Positions 1 to 7,674 of a stretch of 64,000 nt of DNA are shown here, piece after piece (positions within the stretch are counted from its first letter, which is position 1; the number at the start of each line of letters is the position of its first letter). The DNA lies in assembly GCA_964479535.1 (NCBI GenBank), contig CAYZMM010000003.1, positions 186,001 to 250,000 of the forward strand, in the 5' to 3' direction. The position numbers and the translations under genes were made by a program. Origin of the DNA: S015-6 sp964479535. GTDB taxonomy: Bacteria; Desulfobacterota; DSWW01. A model generated the notes under the pieces. It had not been told where the DNA came from and did not search any database. It was given only the letters and a program-made list of their open reading frames with translations.

Positions 1-2
1 TG

Positions 3-380
3 GAACAGCCCTTTCTCATCCTCTTCTTTCTGCTGGCCGGGTTCGATTTCGAAGCGAGTCAACTGAGCACGGTCGGAGCCGCGGCTCTGGTGTACGTGGC
101 CGCCAGGGCCATGGGGCTGATCGGGGGCGGCTGGGTCGGGGGCTCCATCGCCGGTGCGTCCCGCGAAGTGCGATCCCACACGGGGTTGTGCCTGCTCCCC
201 CAGGCCGGCGTCGCCCTCGGCCTGGCGCTCATCGTGAGCGAGCGGTTCCCGGAACTCGGCCCGCAGGTCCTTTCCATCGTCATCGCAACGACCATCGTCT
301 TCGAAATCCTGGGGCCCATCGTCACGCGCTTCGCCCTCCGCCACGCAGGCGAAGTCACCGATAACCAAGAAGCCGAATGA
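3..380 (+). CDS. Cation:proton antiporter, C-terminal end (partial)
   Basis: The reading frame is open from base 3, so the start lies outside the window; the 125 visible codons are the C-terminal end of an integral membrane protein. Hydrophobic segments alternate with short polar loops, and the stretch GLCLLPQAGVALGLAL followed by TTIVFEILGPI is typical of the last membrane helices of CPA2/KefB-like sodium (or potassium)/proton antiporters. The family exchanges monovalent cations for protons across the inner membrane. No TrkA-N domain follows; the protein stops after a short polar tail. It converges on nrdJ, leaving only four bases between the stops. The family call is by pattern memory, the subfamily is not resolved. 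Confidence 0.7.
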   Translation, partial: EQPFLILFFLLAGFDFEASQLSTVGAAALVYVAARAMGLIGGGWVGGSIAGASREVRSHTGLCLLPQAGVALGLALIVSERFPELGPQVLSIVIATTIVFEILGPIVTRFALRHAGEVTDNQEAE

Positions 381-384
381 GGTT

Positions 385-2157
385 TTAGAGTTTGCATTCT
401 TCGGGGTCGCACGAGGAGCCGTGGTCGTAGTGATAGCTCTGCTCGCCCGAGCCGAGCTCCATCACCTGCTGCGACTTGCTCCCGTATCGGTAGAGGGTCA
501 CCCCCTTCAGGCCGAGTTCCCAGGCCCGCCGGTAGGCGTCGGCCACGTCCCGGACCGAGGCGTCCCCGGGCATGTTGACCGTTTTCGACACCGAGTTGTC
601 CACGTGACGCTGAAAAGCGGCCTGCATTTGCAGGTGCGACTCGCTGGAGATCTCCAGGGCGGTCACGAAGAGGCGCCGGGTCGACTCGGAGACCCCGGTC
701 ACATACGCCAGGGACCCCTTTTCGAGAACCTGCTCCCCGATCGCGTCGGCGTCGAGTCCCTCTTCTTCGAGGTGACGGCGGAAGAAGGGGTTGACCTCGT
801 GCAGGGTCTCCCCCTCCAGCACCTGGGAGCGTCGGTAGGCAAGGGCAAAAAGAGGCTCGATGCTCGGGCTCGTGCCGGCGATGATGCCGATCGTGCCGGT
901 GGGGGCGATGGCTGTGCAGGTTGCGTTTCGGAGACGATTTCCCTCCGCTTCCTGAAGGCTGCCTGCCCATGCCGGATAGACCCCCCGCTCCGCTGCGAGG
1001 CCCTCGGAGGCCCGGCGCGCCTCAGCCTGGACCCGCTCGGCAATCCGCTCCGCCAGCTGGAAGGCCTCCCCGGCATCGTACGGGATGCCGAGACGCACCA
1101 GCGTTTCGGCAAGGCCCATGACCCCCAGGCCGATCTTTCGAGTCCTTTGCGTCACCTCCCGGATCGCGGGCAGCGGGTAACGGCTCACCTCGATGACGTC
1201 GTCGAGGAAACGAACCGCCTTCTGCGTGACCGCTGCAAGCCGGTCCCAATCGATGGCGCTCCCCGTCCCCTCCCGGCGGAGCATGCGTGCCAGGTTGATG
1301 GAGCCCAGGTTGCACGACTCGCAGGGGTAGAGGGGTATTTCCCCGCAGGGGTTCGTCGCCTCCATGGAACCGAGTTGGGGCGTGGGGTTGGCACGGTTCA
1401 CGGCGTCCAGAAAGATCAGCCCGGGGTCCCCGGTCCGCCATGCCGCCTGCGCGATGCTGTCGAACAGTTCCCTGGCCCTCACCATGCGCACCGCCGCCCC
1501 GCAGTTCGGGTCCCGAAGGGCATGGGGAAGGTCACGGTGAACGGCGTCCATGAAGGCGTCGGTCACGGCGACAGAGATGTTGAAGTTCCGCAGCGCAGGC
1601 TCCTCCGCCTTGGCGCGTATGAACGCCCGGATGTCCGGATGGGAAACGTGCAGCACGCCCATGTTTGCGCCCCGTCGCCTGCCTCCCTGCTTGATGTGCT
1701 CGGTGGCGCAGTCGAAGATGCTCATGAAGGATACGGGCCCGGAGGCCTCGCCGCTGGTGGAGGAGAGCAGAGCCCCTCTGGGCCGCAGTTCGGAGAAAGA
1801 GAATCCCGTTCCACCCCCCGTTCTCTGCACGAGAGCCATGTGTTTGACTGCATCGAAGATGCTCCCCGTGGAATCTCGCACGGGAAGGACGAAACAGGCG
1901 CTGAGCTGGCCGAGCCGCGTGCCGGCGTTCATCAGGGTCGGGCTGTTCGGCAGGAACTCCAGAGAGGTGAGCATCTGAAGGAACTTCTCTTCCCAATCCT
2001 TCGCCTCCCGCGCGCTTCCCCAGCTCAGCTCGGCCTGCGAAACGCTCCGGGCCACGCGCTCGAACAGGGCGGAAGGCGTTTCCGCGACCTTGCGGTCGTC
2101 GTCCCTCCTCAGGTATCGCGCCTGCAGCACCTGCATCGCGTTTGCGGACAGTTCCAT
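385..2157 (-). CDS. nrdJ: Adenosylcobalamin-dependent (class II) ribonucleotide reductase
   Basis: Reduces ribonucleotides to deoxyribonucleotides with coenzyme B12 as radical source, so it works with or without oxygen. The 590-residue protein shows the class II signatures: NSPTLMNAG near residue 72, GGGTGFSFS near 115, NPCGEIPL with the active-site cysteine near 270, CNLGSINL just after, and APTGTIGIIAGTSPSIEP near 420. The C-terminus ends in CDPEECKL, a Cys-X4-Cys pair suited to re-reducing the active-site disulfide. It is shorter than class II enzymes carrying an N-terminal ATP-cone; none is seen here. It starts five bases after sufB and is the last gene of the superoxide reductase-sufC-sufB-nrdJ operon, so it should be read from the sigma-54 promoter at 4305-4320. 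Confidence 0.95.
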   Translation of the reverse strand: MELSANAMQVLQARYLRRDDDRKVAETPSALFERVARSVSQAELSWGSAREAKDWEEKFLQMLTSLEFLPNSPTLMNAGTRLGQLSACFVLPVRDSTGSIFDAVKHMALVQRTGGGTGFSFSELRPRGALLSSTSGEASGPVSFMSIFDCATEHIKQGGRRRGANMGVLHVSHPDIRAFIRAKAEEPALRNFNISVAVTDAFMDAVHRDLPHALRDPNCGAAVRMVRARELFDSIAQAAWRTGDPGLIFLDAVNRANPTPQLGSMEATNPCGEIPLYPCESCNLGSINLARMLRREGTGSAIDWDRLAAVTQKAVRFLDDVIEVSRYPLPAIREVTQRTRKIGLGVMGLAETLVRLGIPYDAGEAFQLAERIAERVQAEARRASEGLAAERGVYPAWAGSLQEAEGNRLRNATCTAIAPTGTIGIIAGTSPSIEPLFALAYRRSQVLEGETLHEVNPFFRRHLEEEGLDADAIGEQVLEKGSLAYVTGVSESTRRLFVTALEISSESHLQMQAAFQRHVDNSVSKTVNMPGDASVRDVADAYRRAWELGLKGVTLYRYGSKSQQVMELGSGEQSYHYDHGSSCDPEECKL

Positions 2158-2161
2158 GGGA

Positions 2162-3094
2162 TCAACTCAAAAGCCCCTCGATGATCAGGTCCACGGCATC
2201 GTCCTCCTCCAGCCCCCGGGCCATCAGGGTCTCCAGTTGCTTGGAGTCCACGCTGCCGATGGCGGCCTCGTGCGTCACGTGGGCCGCCGGGTGGTTGACC
2301 TCCACGATCGGCACGGCCTTGGCCAGGGCCTCGCCCTGGACGATCTCCTTGCAGTCCACGTGCCCCCGGGCACCTCGCGCATCCGCTATCAGGGTGTTGG
2401 TCACTTCGGCCCGCGCACGGTCCCTGAGGGCGATGTAGGTGTTCAGGACGGCCCGGCCGTACTCTCCGGTGATCCGTGCGGTCTCCCTGATCCGGATCCG
2501 GTCGTCCCGACGGCCGTTGATCCGGGCCACGAGTTCGACCGCACTCTGCGCGCTGCACACCACCTCGTAGTCGATGTCCAGCTCTCCGACGCGCCCCTTG
2601 ATGAGCTCGAACTCGGTCTTGAACCGCCCCCCCTCTTCCACCCTCACCTTCGCCTTCGGGACCACCAGCACCCCGCCCTCCGGGCCGTGGACGTGCCTCT
2701 CGAAGTAGCTGTACTCCGCACCGGGCCCGACCGTGATCTCGGCATCCATGCGGTGTTCCACCTGCCTCGCGTTCGGAAAGGTGCAGTGCGCGATGACCGA
2801 GGCCTGTGCGTCCTGCTCCATCCGGATGTCCAGGACCACGTGCTGAAGGCCCGTCTCCGGAAGCATGCCGAAGCAGATCTGGACCGGCTTGGCGAGCCGG
2901 ACGCCCTCCCGGACCCTCACGGCCGCCGCCACCCCGTCGCTTCGCTCCTCTGCCTCCACGTTCAGGCCCGGCACCAGGTGGGTTCCCACGACCTGGTTGC
3001 CGTGCACCACGACCCGAGCGACGTCCTCCTCGTGTGCGTGGGCACCCAGGCCGATGGAATCGTAGAGTTCCTGGACAATGGTCGGATCGCTCAT
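2162..3094 (-). CDS. sufB: SufB/SufD-type Fe-S cluster scaffold subunit, short form
   Basis: Scaffold partner of the SufC ATPase in iron-sulfur cluster assembly. The 310-residue protein is the compact form found in anaerobes and archaea, much shorter than the roughly 480-residue SufB of enterics. The beta-helix core is recognisable: HVDCKEIVQG near residue 245 and HVTHEAAIGSVDSKQLETL near 275 match the conserved SufB/SufD C-terminal region. Its ATG overlaps the sufC stop (ATGA), indicating translational coupling. No SufD, SufS or SufE lies nearby, so this is a minimal SufBC module. Being grouped with superoxide reductase and NrdJ suggests repair of Fe-S proteins under oxidative stress; that role is inferred. 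Confidence 0.88.
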   Translation of the reverse strand: MSDPTIVQELYDSIGLGAHAHEEDVARVVVHGNQVVGTHLVPGLNVEAEERSDGVAAAVRVREGVRLAKPVQICFGMLPETGLQHVVLDIRMEQDAQASVIAHCTFPNARQVEHRMDAEITVGPGAEYSYFERHVHGPEGGVLVVPKAKVRVEEGGRFKTEFELIKGRVGELDIDYEVVCSAQSAVELVARINGRRDDRIRIRETARITGEYGRAVLNTYIALRDRARAEVTNTLIADARGARGHVDCKEIVQGEALAKAVPIVEVNHPAAHVTHEAAIGSVDSKQLETLMARGLEEDDAVDLIIEGLLS

Positions 3095-3825
3095 GAGACC
3101 TCGCTCGCGTCCGGCTGGTTCGGGTGGTCACACGGAATGCACTTGTTCTCGAAATACCCGCCGATCTTGTCCACCGAGCCCTTGTCGATCAGTCGTCCGC
3201 AGCAGATGAGAAAGGCGTGCTCCGCCTGCTTCAGGACCGTCATGCTGTGGGTGATCAGAAGCACGGTGGCCCCCTCGTCCTTCAGCACACGGATCGCTTC
3301 GAAGATGCGTTCCAGGGCCTCCACATCGATGCCGGAGTCGGGCTCGTCCATGAGCACCACCTTCGGTTGCATGGCGAGGATGGAGGCGAGCTCCAGCCGC
3401 TTCCGCTCTCCGCCGCTCAAGGTCTTGTCGAGGGCCCGGTCCCGGTAGCGGGCGGGCTCGAGGCCCACCCGCTCCAGAACTTGGTCCACCACCTCTTCCC
3501 CGCCTTTGCGGGAGCCCGCACGAATGAACCGCCGGACCTTCAGCCCCTCGAACCGCGCCGGCTCCTGCCAGGCCAGGGTGATGCCGCGCCGGGCCCTCTC
3601 GTCCACCGGCAGGTCCCGGATCGAGTCACCCTCGAAACGTATGTCCCCCGTGCCGTCGGTGTACCCGTGGAGCCCCATGATGGTGTGGGCCAGCGTGGAC
3701 TTTCCCGCGCCGTTCGGGCCGATCAGGGCGTGGATGTGACCTTCCCAGAAATCCAGGGTCAGGTCGTCGAGGATCTTCTTTCCGTCCTTCTGCAGTTCCA
3801 GGTGGCTCACCTCCAGAATGCCCAT
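3091..3825 (-). CDS. sufC: SufC-type ABC ATPase for Fe-S assembly
   Basis: Cytosolic ABC ATPase that drives SufB. Walker A GPNGAGKST is near residue 34, the ABC signature LSGGERKRLELA near 145, Walker B with VVLMDEPDSGID near 165 and the switch histidine in LLITHS near 200. The phrase DEPDSGID and the LAWQEPARFEG Q-loop region are SufC-specific rather than transporter-like. A longer upstream frame exists, but the start at 3825 is preferred: it is preceded by GGAGAGGGAGG at good distance and matches the family N-terminus (MGILEVSHLEL). The C-terminus carries a CIPC motif, an unusual extra for SufC. It follows the superoxide reductase gene by 17 bases. Confidence 0.9.
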   Translation of the reverse strand: MGILEVSHLELQKDGKKILDDLTLDFWEGHIHALIGPNGAGKSTLAHTIMGLHGYTDGTGDIRFEGDSIRDLPVDERARRGITLAWQEPARFEGLKVRRFIRAGSRKGGEEVVDQVLERVGLEPARYRDRALDKTLSGGERKRLELASILAMQPKVVLMDEPDSGIDVEALERIFEAIRVLKDEGATVLLITHSMTVLKQAEHAFLICCGRLIDKGSVDKIGGYFENKCIPCDHPNQPDASEVS

Positions 3826-3842
3826 GCCTCCCTCTCCTTGAA

Positions 3843-4244
3843 CTACACGTCCACCTTGATCGCCTTCGAGCTCTCCCAGAGCCCGTGGATGTTGCAGTAG
3901 CTCTCGGCGATCAGCGTTCCCGACTTCTTCAGCTGGGTCACCACCTGCACGTCCGGCTCCGCGTAGGTCGGCCCCTCGTTGGCGCCCTCGACCGATTCGC
4001 CGTGGGCGGTGAAGGCGAAGTTCCCGAGCTGATAGATGAACTTGTCGTCGTCCGGCTTGAAGTAGAGTTGAATCCAGCGAATGTGGTGTTCCGTCGTGTT
4101 CGGGTGACCGATCTCCTTGCCCACCACTGCCTGGATCTTGAACTGCTCTCCCGCTTTCACGGAGTCCGGACATTCGATGACGGGAACGTGTTTTTCCGAC
4201 TTCCAGTCCGCAGACTGAAGGAACTCGCCCAGCTTGGCTGCCAT
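3843..4244 (-). CDS. Superoxide reductase, neelaredoxin type
   Basis: Reduces superoxide to hydrogen peroxide at a non-heme iron centre without making oxygen, the usual superoxide defence of anaerobes. The 133-residue protein has the EKHVP motif near residue 17 (active-site lysine and first histidine), HHIRW near 52, and the C-terminal YCNIHGLW carrying the cysteine and histidine iron ligands. There is no N-terminal desulforedoxin domain, so it is the one-iron neelaredoxin class rather than two-iron desulfoferrodoxin. It is the first gene of the reverse operon with sufC, sufB and nrdJ. A sigma-54 promoter lies about 60 bases upstream of the start. Confidence 0.9.
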   Translation of the reverse strand: MAAKLGEFLQSADWKSEKHVPVIECPDSVKAGEQFKIQAVVGKEIGHPNTTEHHIRWIQLYFKPDDDKFIYQLGNFAFTAHGESVEGANEGPTYAEPDVQVVTQLKKSGTLIAESYCNIHGLWESSKAIKVDV

Positions 4245-4304
4245 GACATACTCCTTCCTTGCATTGGGTGTTGATCTGAACCCTGACCGACCCTGTTCAT
4301 GGAA

Positions 4305-4320
4305 AGCAAACGAAGTGCCA
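4305..4320 (-). promoter_or_regulatory. Sigma-54 promoter for superoxide reductase-sufCB-nrdJ
   Basis: On the minus strand the sequence is TGGCACT-TCGT-TTGCT, a near-perfect sigma-54 element with the invariant GG and GC at correct spacing. The start codon of the superoxide reductase gene is about 60 bases downstream. Two palindromic operators lie upstream at 4372-4419. Confidence 0.88.
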
Positions 4321-4351
4321 GGGCTCTTTCCGCACAAACCGGGCCTCTGCG

Positions 4352-5734
4352 TCACGAATCGCGGCCCGGGGTGTTCCGATTGTGCACACCGCCTCCGACC
4401 GGTGTGTCCTCGAAGTACAGGCTTTCCCCTTCTTCCCGCCTGGGGCGGAGAAGGCCGTGCTCCAGGAGAAGGACCGCGGCGACCCCGATCACGAGACCGT
4501 TCTTCAGCAGCGCGTGGGCCATGGCGGGGAAGAGCTCGAAGAAGGCGTCGGGCAGCAGGGAGATCACGCCGCCGAAGAGGATGGGAATGCCCACCACGAG
4601 GAAGTCCCGGTTCGTGAGCTCCTCGGTCGAACGGGTGATGACGGCTATTCCGGCCCCGATCTGGGCTGCAAGCCCCGCGACCATCGCACCCGCCACCACG
4701 GAACCCGGAATGATGGCGAGCAGGGCCATCAGCTTGTCCACGAAGGCGAAGACCAGCAGCAGGAACCCGCAGACGGTGACCGGGAAACGGCTCGCCACGC
4801 GGGTGAGCAGGACCACGCCCGGCCCGTTCGCGTAGCTCACCGTGCCGACCACGCCCAGCGTCCCGGCCACCATGCCGGTCATCCCGGTAAACCCGATTCC
4901 GCGCTCCAGGCGCCCGGTCAACCCGTCCTTGCCCACCACCTCCGCCGTGCCGTACATGCTTCCCACGGCGTTGGCGATGACGGCGACGTATGCGACCAGA
5001 AAGGTCAGCATGGCCGGCACGGTGAACCGGGGCATGCCGGGAAGCATGGGGCTGGGGAAGGAAAGCCAGCCCGCCTCCTGTACCGGGTCCGTTTCCAGAC
5101 GGCCGGACAGTCCCATCAGCAGGCAGCCCACGAGGATCCCGAGAAGGAGAGGAATCGTTCGGGCGAAACCGGGAAGCCAGTGGCCGAACAGGGCGACCGC
5201 AAAGACGACGCAAACCGAGATGCCGAAGGCCAGCGGGTCCCCCACTTCGGCGTCCCCCTGCGTGCCCATCATCACCCTTGCCAGATAGGGGAGAAGGGTC
5301 ACGGCGATCAGGATCAGGATGACCCCGACCACGTTGTCGGTGAACAGGGGACGCAGCCGCCGGATCCATTTCGAAACGCTGAGGACCAGGAGCACGGCGC
5401 CCCCCGCGATCATGCCCCCTTGAATGACCGGCAGGCCTTGCGAGGCGAGAACGATGAAGCTCAACAGCAACGCCGACGCCGGGCCGTCCAGGAGGGGATA
5501 CCGGTGCCCCCAGATCGTCTGCAGAATCATGGCCGCGCCCGTCACGATGAGCAGCCGCTGCATGAAGAGGATCTCCGCCCTTCCCTCCAGGCCCAGGAAT
5601 TCGGAGGCGATCGATCCGACCACCGTGATCGTGGGCAGAAAGATGATCGCCCACTGCAGGCCGTAGAGCGCCAGGCGCGGCCAGGGAGGCCGATCGTTCC
5701 ACCCGTAAACGAGTCTCGTCTGCTGTTCCATCAT
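4352..5734 (-). CDS. NCS2-family uracil/xanthine permease
   Basis: Integral inner-membrane symporter for purine or pyrimidine bases; about 13 hydrophobic segments span 460 residues. The N-terminal YGWNDRPPWPRLALYGLQW matches the nucleobase:cation symporter-2 family entry region, and GSMYGTAEVVG near residue 255 sits where the family substrate motif lies. The exact substrate cannot be read; the usual uracil-permease motif is diverged. The start is uncertain between two adjacent ATGs (5731 or 5734) with a weak ribosome site. The last 70 bases of the gene also contain the two operators of the neighbouring superoxide reductase operon, so this coding end is under double constraint. Confidence 0.85.
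   Translation of the reverse strand: MMEQQTRLVYGWNDRPPWPRLALYGLQWAIIFLPTITVVGSIASEFLGLEGRAEILFMQRLLIVTGAAMILQTIWGHRYPLLDGPASALLLSFIVLASQGLPVIQGGMIAGGAVLLVLSVSKWIRRLRPLFTDNVVGVILILIAVTLLPYLARVMMGTQGDAEVGDPLAFGISVCVVFAVALFGHWLPGFARTIPLLLGILVGCLLMGLSGRLETDPVQEAGWLSFPSPMLPGMPRFTVPAMLTFLVAYVAVIANAVGSMYGTAEVVGKDGLTGRLERGIGFTGMTGMVAGTLGVVGTVSYANGPGVVLLTRVASRFPVTVCGFLLLVFAFVDKLMALLAIIPGSVVAGAMVAGLAAQIGAGIAVITRSTEELTNRDFLVVGIPILFGGVISLLPDAFFELFPAMAHALLKNGLVIGVAAVLLLEHGLLRPRREEGESLYFEDTPVGGGVHNRNTPGRDS
4372..4419. promoter_or_regulatory. Operator pair for the superoxide reductase promoter
   Basis: Two 17-bp imperfect palindromes of the window-wide operator family: TGTTC-CGATTGT-GCACA at 4372-4388 and TGTGT-CCTCGAA-GTACA at 4403-4419, 31 bases apart (three helical turns). 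Both lie inside the 3' coding end of the permease gene and 61-92 bases upstream of the -24 element at 4305-4320. Confidence 0.65.
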
Positions 5735-5832
5735 CGAACACCCATGAAGTTGCAATCCTCTTCCCGGGATCTTTCCATTTCCGCAGCCATTTCCTTTACG
5801 TTCGATGCAAGCCAATCAGGGAAAGAAGCCCA

Positions 5833-6969
5833 TCAAAGCGGTCTGCCGAAGAACCCGGCGGGATCCAGGCTGGTGGCGAGCATGACCGTATTGATGTCCC
5901 GGTGGGCGGTCCAGGTTTCGACCTTCCGGTGCTTCGGATCGGTCCAGAAGTGGTGAATCTCGTCCCGGAGCGGTAGAAGGCGTCGCAATGCCTCGAAGCG
6001 GCTGGCCGCCTTCGAAAGGCGAGGGGTCCTCCGTTGTGCTGTCTCCATCCTCTTTGAGGTCCTTTCCACGGCCCCCAGGCCGATGGACAGGCCGAACTCG
6101 CGGAAAGCCAGGCGGTAGTCGGCCGGCAGGGCCAGGGTCTTCTTCCTGGAGAAGGCCTCCACACTCGCCACTGCCGTGTCGATGACGGCCTCCAGCAGTT
6201 CGATCCGTTCGGCCTGCCCTCCCTCCCCGAGCAAGCTCAGACGGCAAGCGTCCATCAACAGGCCGCCCGCGCCGAGGGGGTCGTCCGTTTCCCACGACAT
6301 TCCCCGGCAGATTTCTTTCAGCTCCTCGATCTCCGATGAGAGATCGAGGGAAGGAGGAGACCCTACCCTCTTGGATCCGGTCTGAAGCGTCTGGAGGGTG
6401 ATGAGCCCGTCGAGGGGATCGTGCTGACCCATGCCGGGCACGAGCGGCCGGCTCATATCGATGCTCATCTTCCACGCCAGGCCGACCGGCCTGCCCGCAT
6501 CGTCCACCCGGACGAACCCGGCGTGGGCCGCCTTGGCCAGCTCCAGGGACCAGATGTGAAACGTCGGCTCCCCGGTCTCCTGTGCCACACGAAGCAGCGC
6601 ATGCATCCACTTGGTCAGGTAATGGTAGTACTGGCCGTCCCGCTCCCACTCCTCTTGAGGATCCAGCGGCTCCCCGGGTTGGCGCTCTTTCTGCGCTTTG
6701 CCGATCCTGAGGCCGCCGGCGGTGGGGTGGTCTTCTCCCTCTGCGTCTTCCAGTCCGCTGATCCAGCCCTCCCTCGGATCGTCGGGCCGGTGCCGTCCGA
6801 GAGCGTAATGGACCCTGCCGACCAGTTCCAGGGCCAGGCCCCTGTAAAGGTCCTGTCCCGTCTTCCTCCAGAGCCCGAGCAGGTTGCACACGGCGAATGC
6901 GTCCGTCCAGAGATAGCGCCGATCCCGGGAGGTGCTTCCGATCCCGGTCTCGGCGCAGAACTCCGTCAT
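5833..6969 (-). CDS. Conserved-looking protein of unknown function, sigma-54 controlled
   Basis: I do not recognise this 378-residue protein with certainty. It is soluble and helical, with no signal peptide or membrane segment, and aromatic-rich stretches such as YLWTDAFAVCNLLGLW near residue 20 and WERDGQYYHYLTKWMHALL near 115, reminiscent of alpha/alpha-barrel sugar-processing enzymes, but no catalytic motif is clear. The start at 6969 was chosen because it lies just downstream of the sigma-54 promoter at 7051-7066; an upstream in-frame start at 7134 would lie before the promoter. The ribosome site is weak. Two operators at 7119-7175 place it in the same regulon as UspA and superoxide reductase. 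Confidence 0.7.
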   Translation of the reverse strand: MTEFCAETGIGSTSRDRRYLWTDAFAVCNLLGLWRKTGQDLYRGLALELVGRVHYALGRHRPDDPREGWISGLEDAEGEDHPTAGGLRIGKAQKERQPGEPLDPQEEWERDGQYYHYLTKWMHALLRVAQETGEPTFHIWSLELAKAAHAGFVRVDDAGRPVGLAWKMSIDMSRPLVPGMGQHDPLDGLITLQTLQTGSKRVGSPPSLDLSSEIEELKEICRGMSWETDDPLGAGGLLMDACRLSLLGEGGQAERIELLEAVIDTAVASVEAFSRKKTLALPADYRLAFREFGLSIGLGAVERTSKRMETAQRRTPRLSKAASRFEALRRLLPLRDEIHHFWTDPKHRKVETWTAHRDINTVMLATSLDPAGFFGRPL

Positions 6970-7050
6970 CAGGCTTCGTTCCAGGTCTTGATTTCGGTGC
7001 ACTTCCGCTCTCCACCAAGTGTGAACGAATGGAGCTCGTCCCCATGCCCG

Positions 7051-7066
7051 TGCAAGGCACATACCA
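7051..7066 (-). promoter_or_regulatory. Sigma-54 promoter for the unknown protein at 5833-6969
   Basis: Minus-strand TGGTATG-TGCC-TTGCA: correct GG/GC spacing, one departure (T for C) in the -24 box. About 80 bases upstream of the chosen start and 63 bases from the nearest operator. Confidence 0.78.
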
Positions 7067-7118
7067 TTGAACCCAGCCCACAGCTTTCCCGATCCGGATG
7101 GAATCGGGGTCGTGCTGC

Positions 7119-7175
7119 TGTGCGGGAAATGCACAACGGGGGCCCCTGGTTCCGGATCTGTACCGTTCCTTCACG
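7119..7175. promoter_or_regulatory. Operator pair upstream of the 7051-7066 promoter
   Basis: Perfect palindrome TGTGC-GGGAAAT-GCACA at 7119-7135 and the variant TGTAC-CGTTCCT-TCACG at 7159-7175. Start-to-start distance is 40 bases, about four helical turns, the commonest spacing in this window. Confidence 0.75.
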
Positions 7176-7178
7176 CGG

Positions 7179-7589
7179 TCAGTACCGACCCGAGAAGTAG
7201 TCCTCGAGGATCTCCTCGTGATCGAAGCAGAGGGGAGAGGGCAGACTCTCCCGCGGGAAGACCCCCAGCCCCTTCGCGTCGTCCGCCGGCCGGGGCTTTC
7301 CGGACGCCCGGGCTATGAACACCACCGAAAGGGTGTGCTTTCGCGGGTCCCTGGAGGGATCCGAATAGACGTGAAACTGACGGATCAGCTCCACCTCGAG
7401 CGAGGTTTCCTCTCGGGCTTCCCGGACCGCCGCTTCCTCGACCGACTCCCCGTAGTCCACGAACCCTCCGGGCAGAGCCCACCCGTGGGGTTCGTTTTTC
7501 CGGTCGATGAGCACGATCCCCCCCGGCAGTTCGATGATGATGTCCACGGTGGGCACGGGATTCCGATGAGGTCCGGATGAAGGTTCCAT
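7179..7589 (-). CDS. NUDIX hydrolase
   Basis: Hydrolyses nucleoside diphosphates linked to another moiety; members clean up oxidised or unwanted nucleotides. The 136-residue protein carries a complete NUDIX box starting GGFVDYGESVEEAAVREA near residue 41 and ending REETSLEVEL, with the metal-binding REXXEE core intact. N-terminal LPGGIVLIDRK and WALPGG are typical of ADP-ribose or NADH pyrophosphatase-like members, but the substrate cannot be assigned. It is followed by the operator block of the unknown gene. A weaker sigma-54-like element lies 43 bases upstream; alternatively it is the last gene of the long operon ending with the spermidine-synthase-like gene (85 bases away). Confidence 0.92.
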   Translation of the reverse strand: MEPSSGPHRNPVPTVDIIIELPGGIVLIDRKNEPHGWALPGGFVDYGESVEEAAVREAREETSLEVELIRQFHVYSDPSRDPRKHTLSVVFIARASGKPRPADDAKGLGVFPRESLPSPLCFDHEEILEDYFSGRY

Positions 7590-7631
7590 CTTTCAGGTTC
7601 CTCCCTTCTGCGCAATCTGCCGACCCAACAC

Positions 7632-7647
7632 AGCAAACGGCATGCCG
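7632..7647 (-). promoter_or_regulatory. Candidate sigma-54 promoter for the NUDIX gene
   Basis: Minus-strand CGGCATG-CCGT-TTGCT has the right GG/GC spacing, but the first base is C and no good operator palindrome is visible upstream, where the preceding gene ends. Weakest member of the set. Confidence 0.45.
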
Positions 7648-7674
7648 GGCCGGTGGGCCAGGCGTGCGAACCCG

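Noticed and set aside
385..2184. Long plus-strand frame opposite nrdJ (587 codons)
   Set aside because: Antisense shadow in GC-rich DNA; no family motif, whereas the minus strand gives a full NrdJ.
5745..5775. Possible sigma-54 promoter CGGGAAG-AGGA-TTGCA before the NCS2 permease
   Set aside because: Only GG and GC match, the -24 box lacks CAY, there is no operator, and it would leave almost no leader before the start codon.
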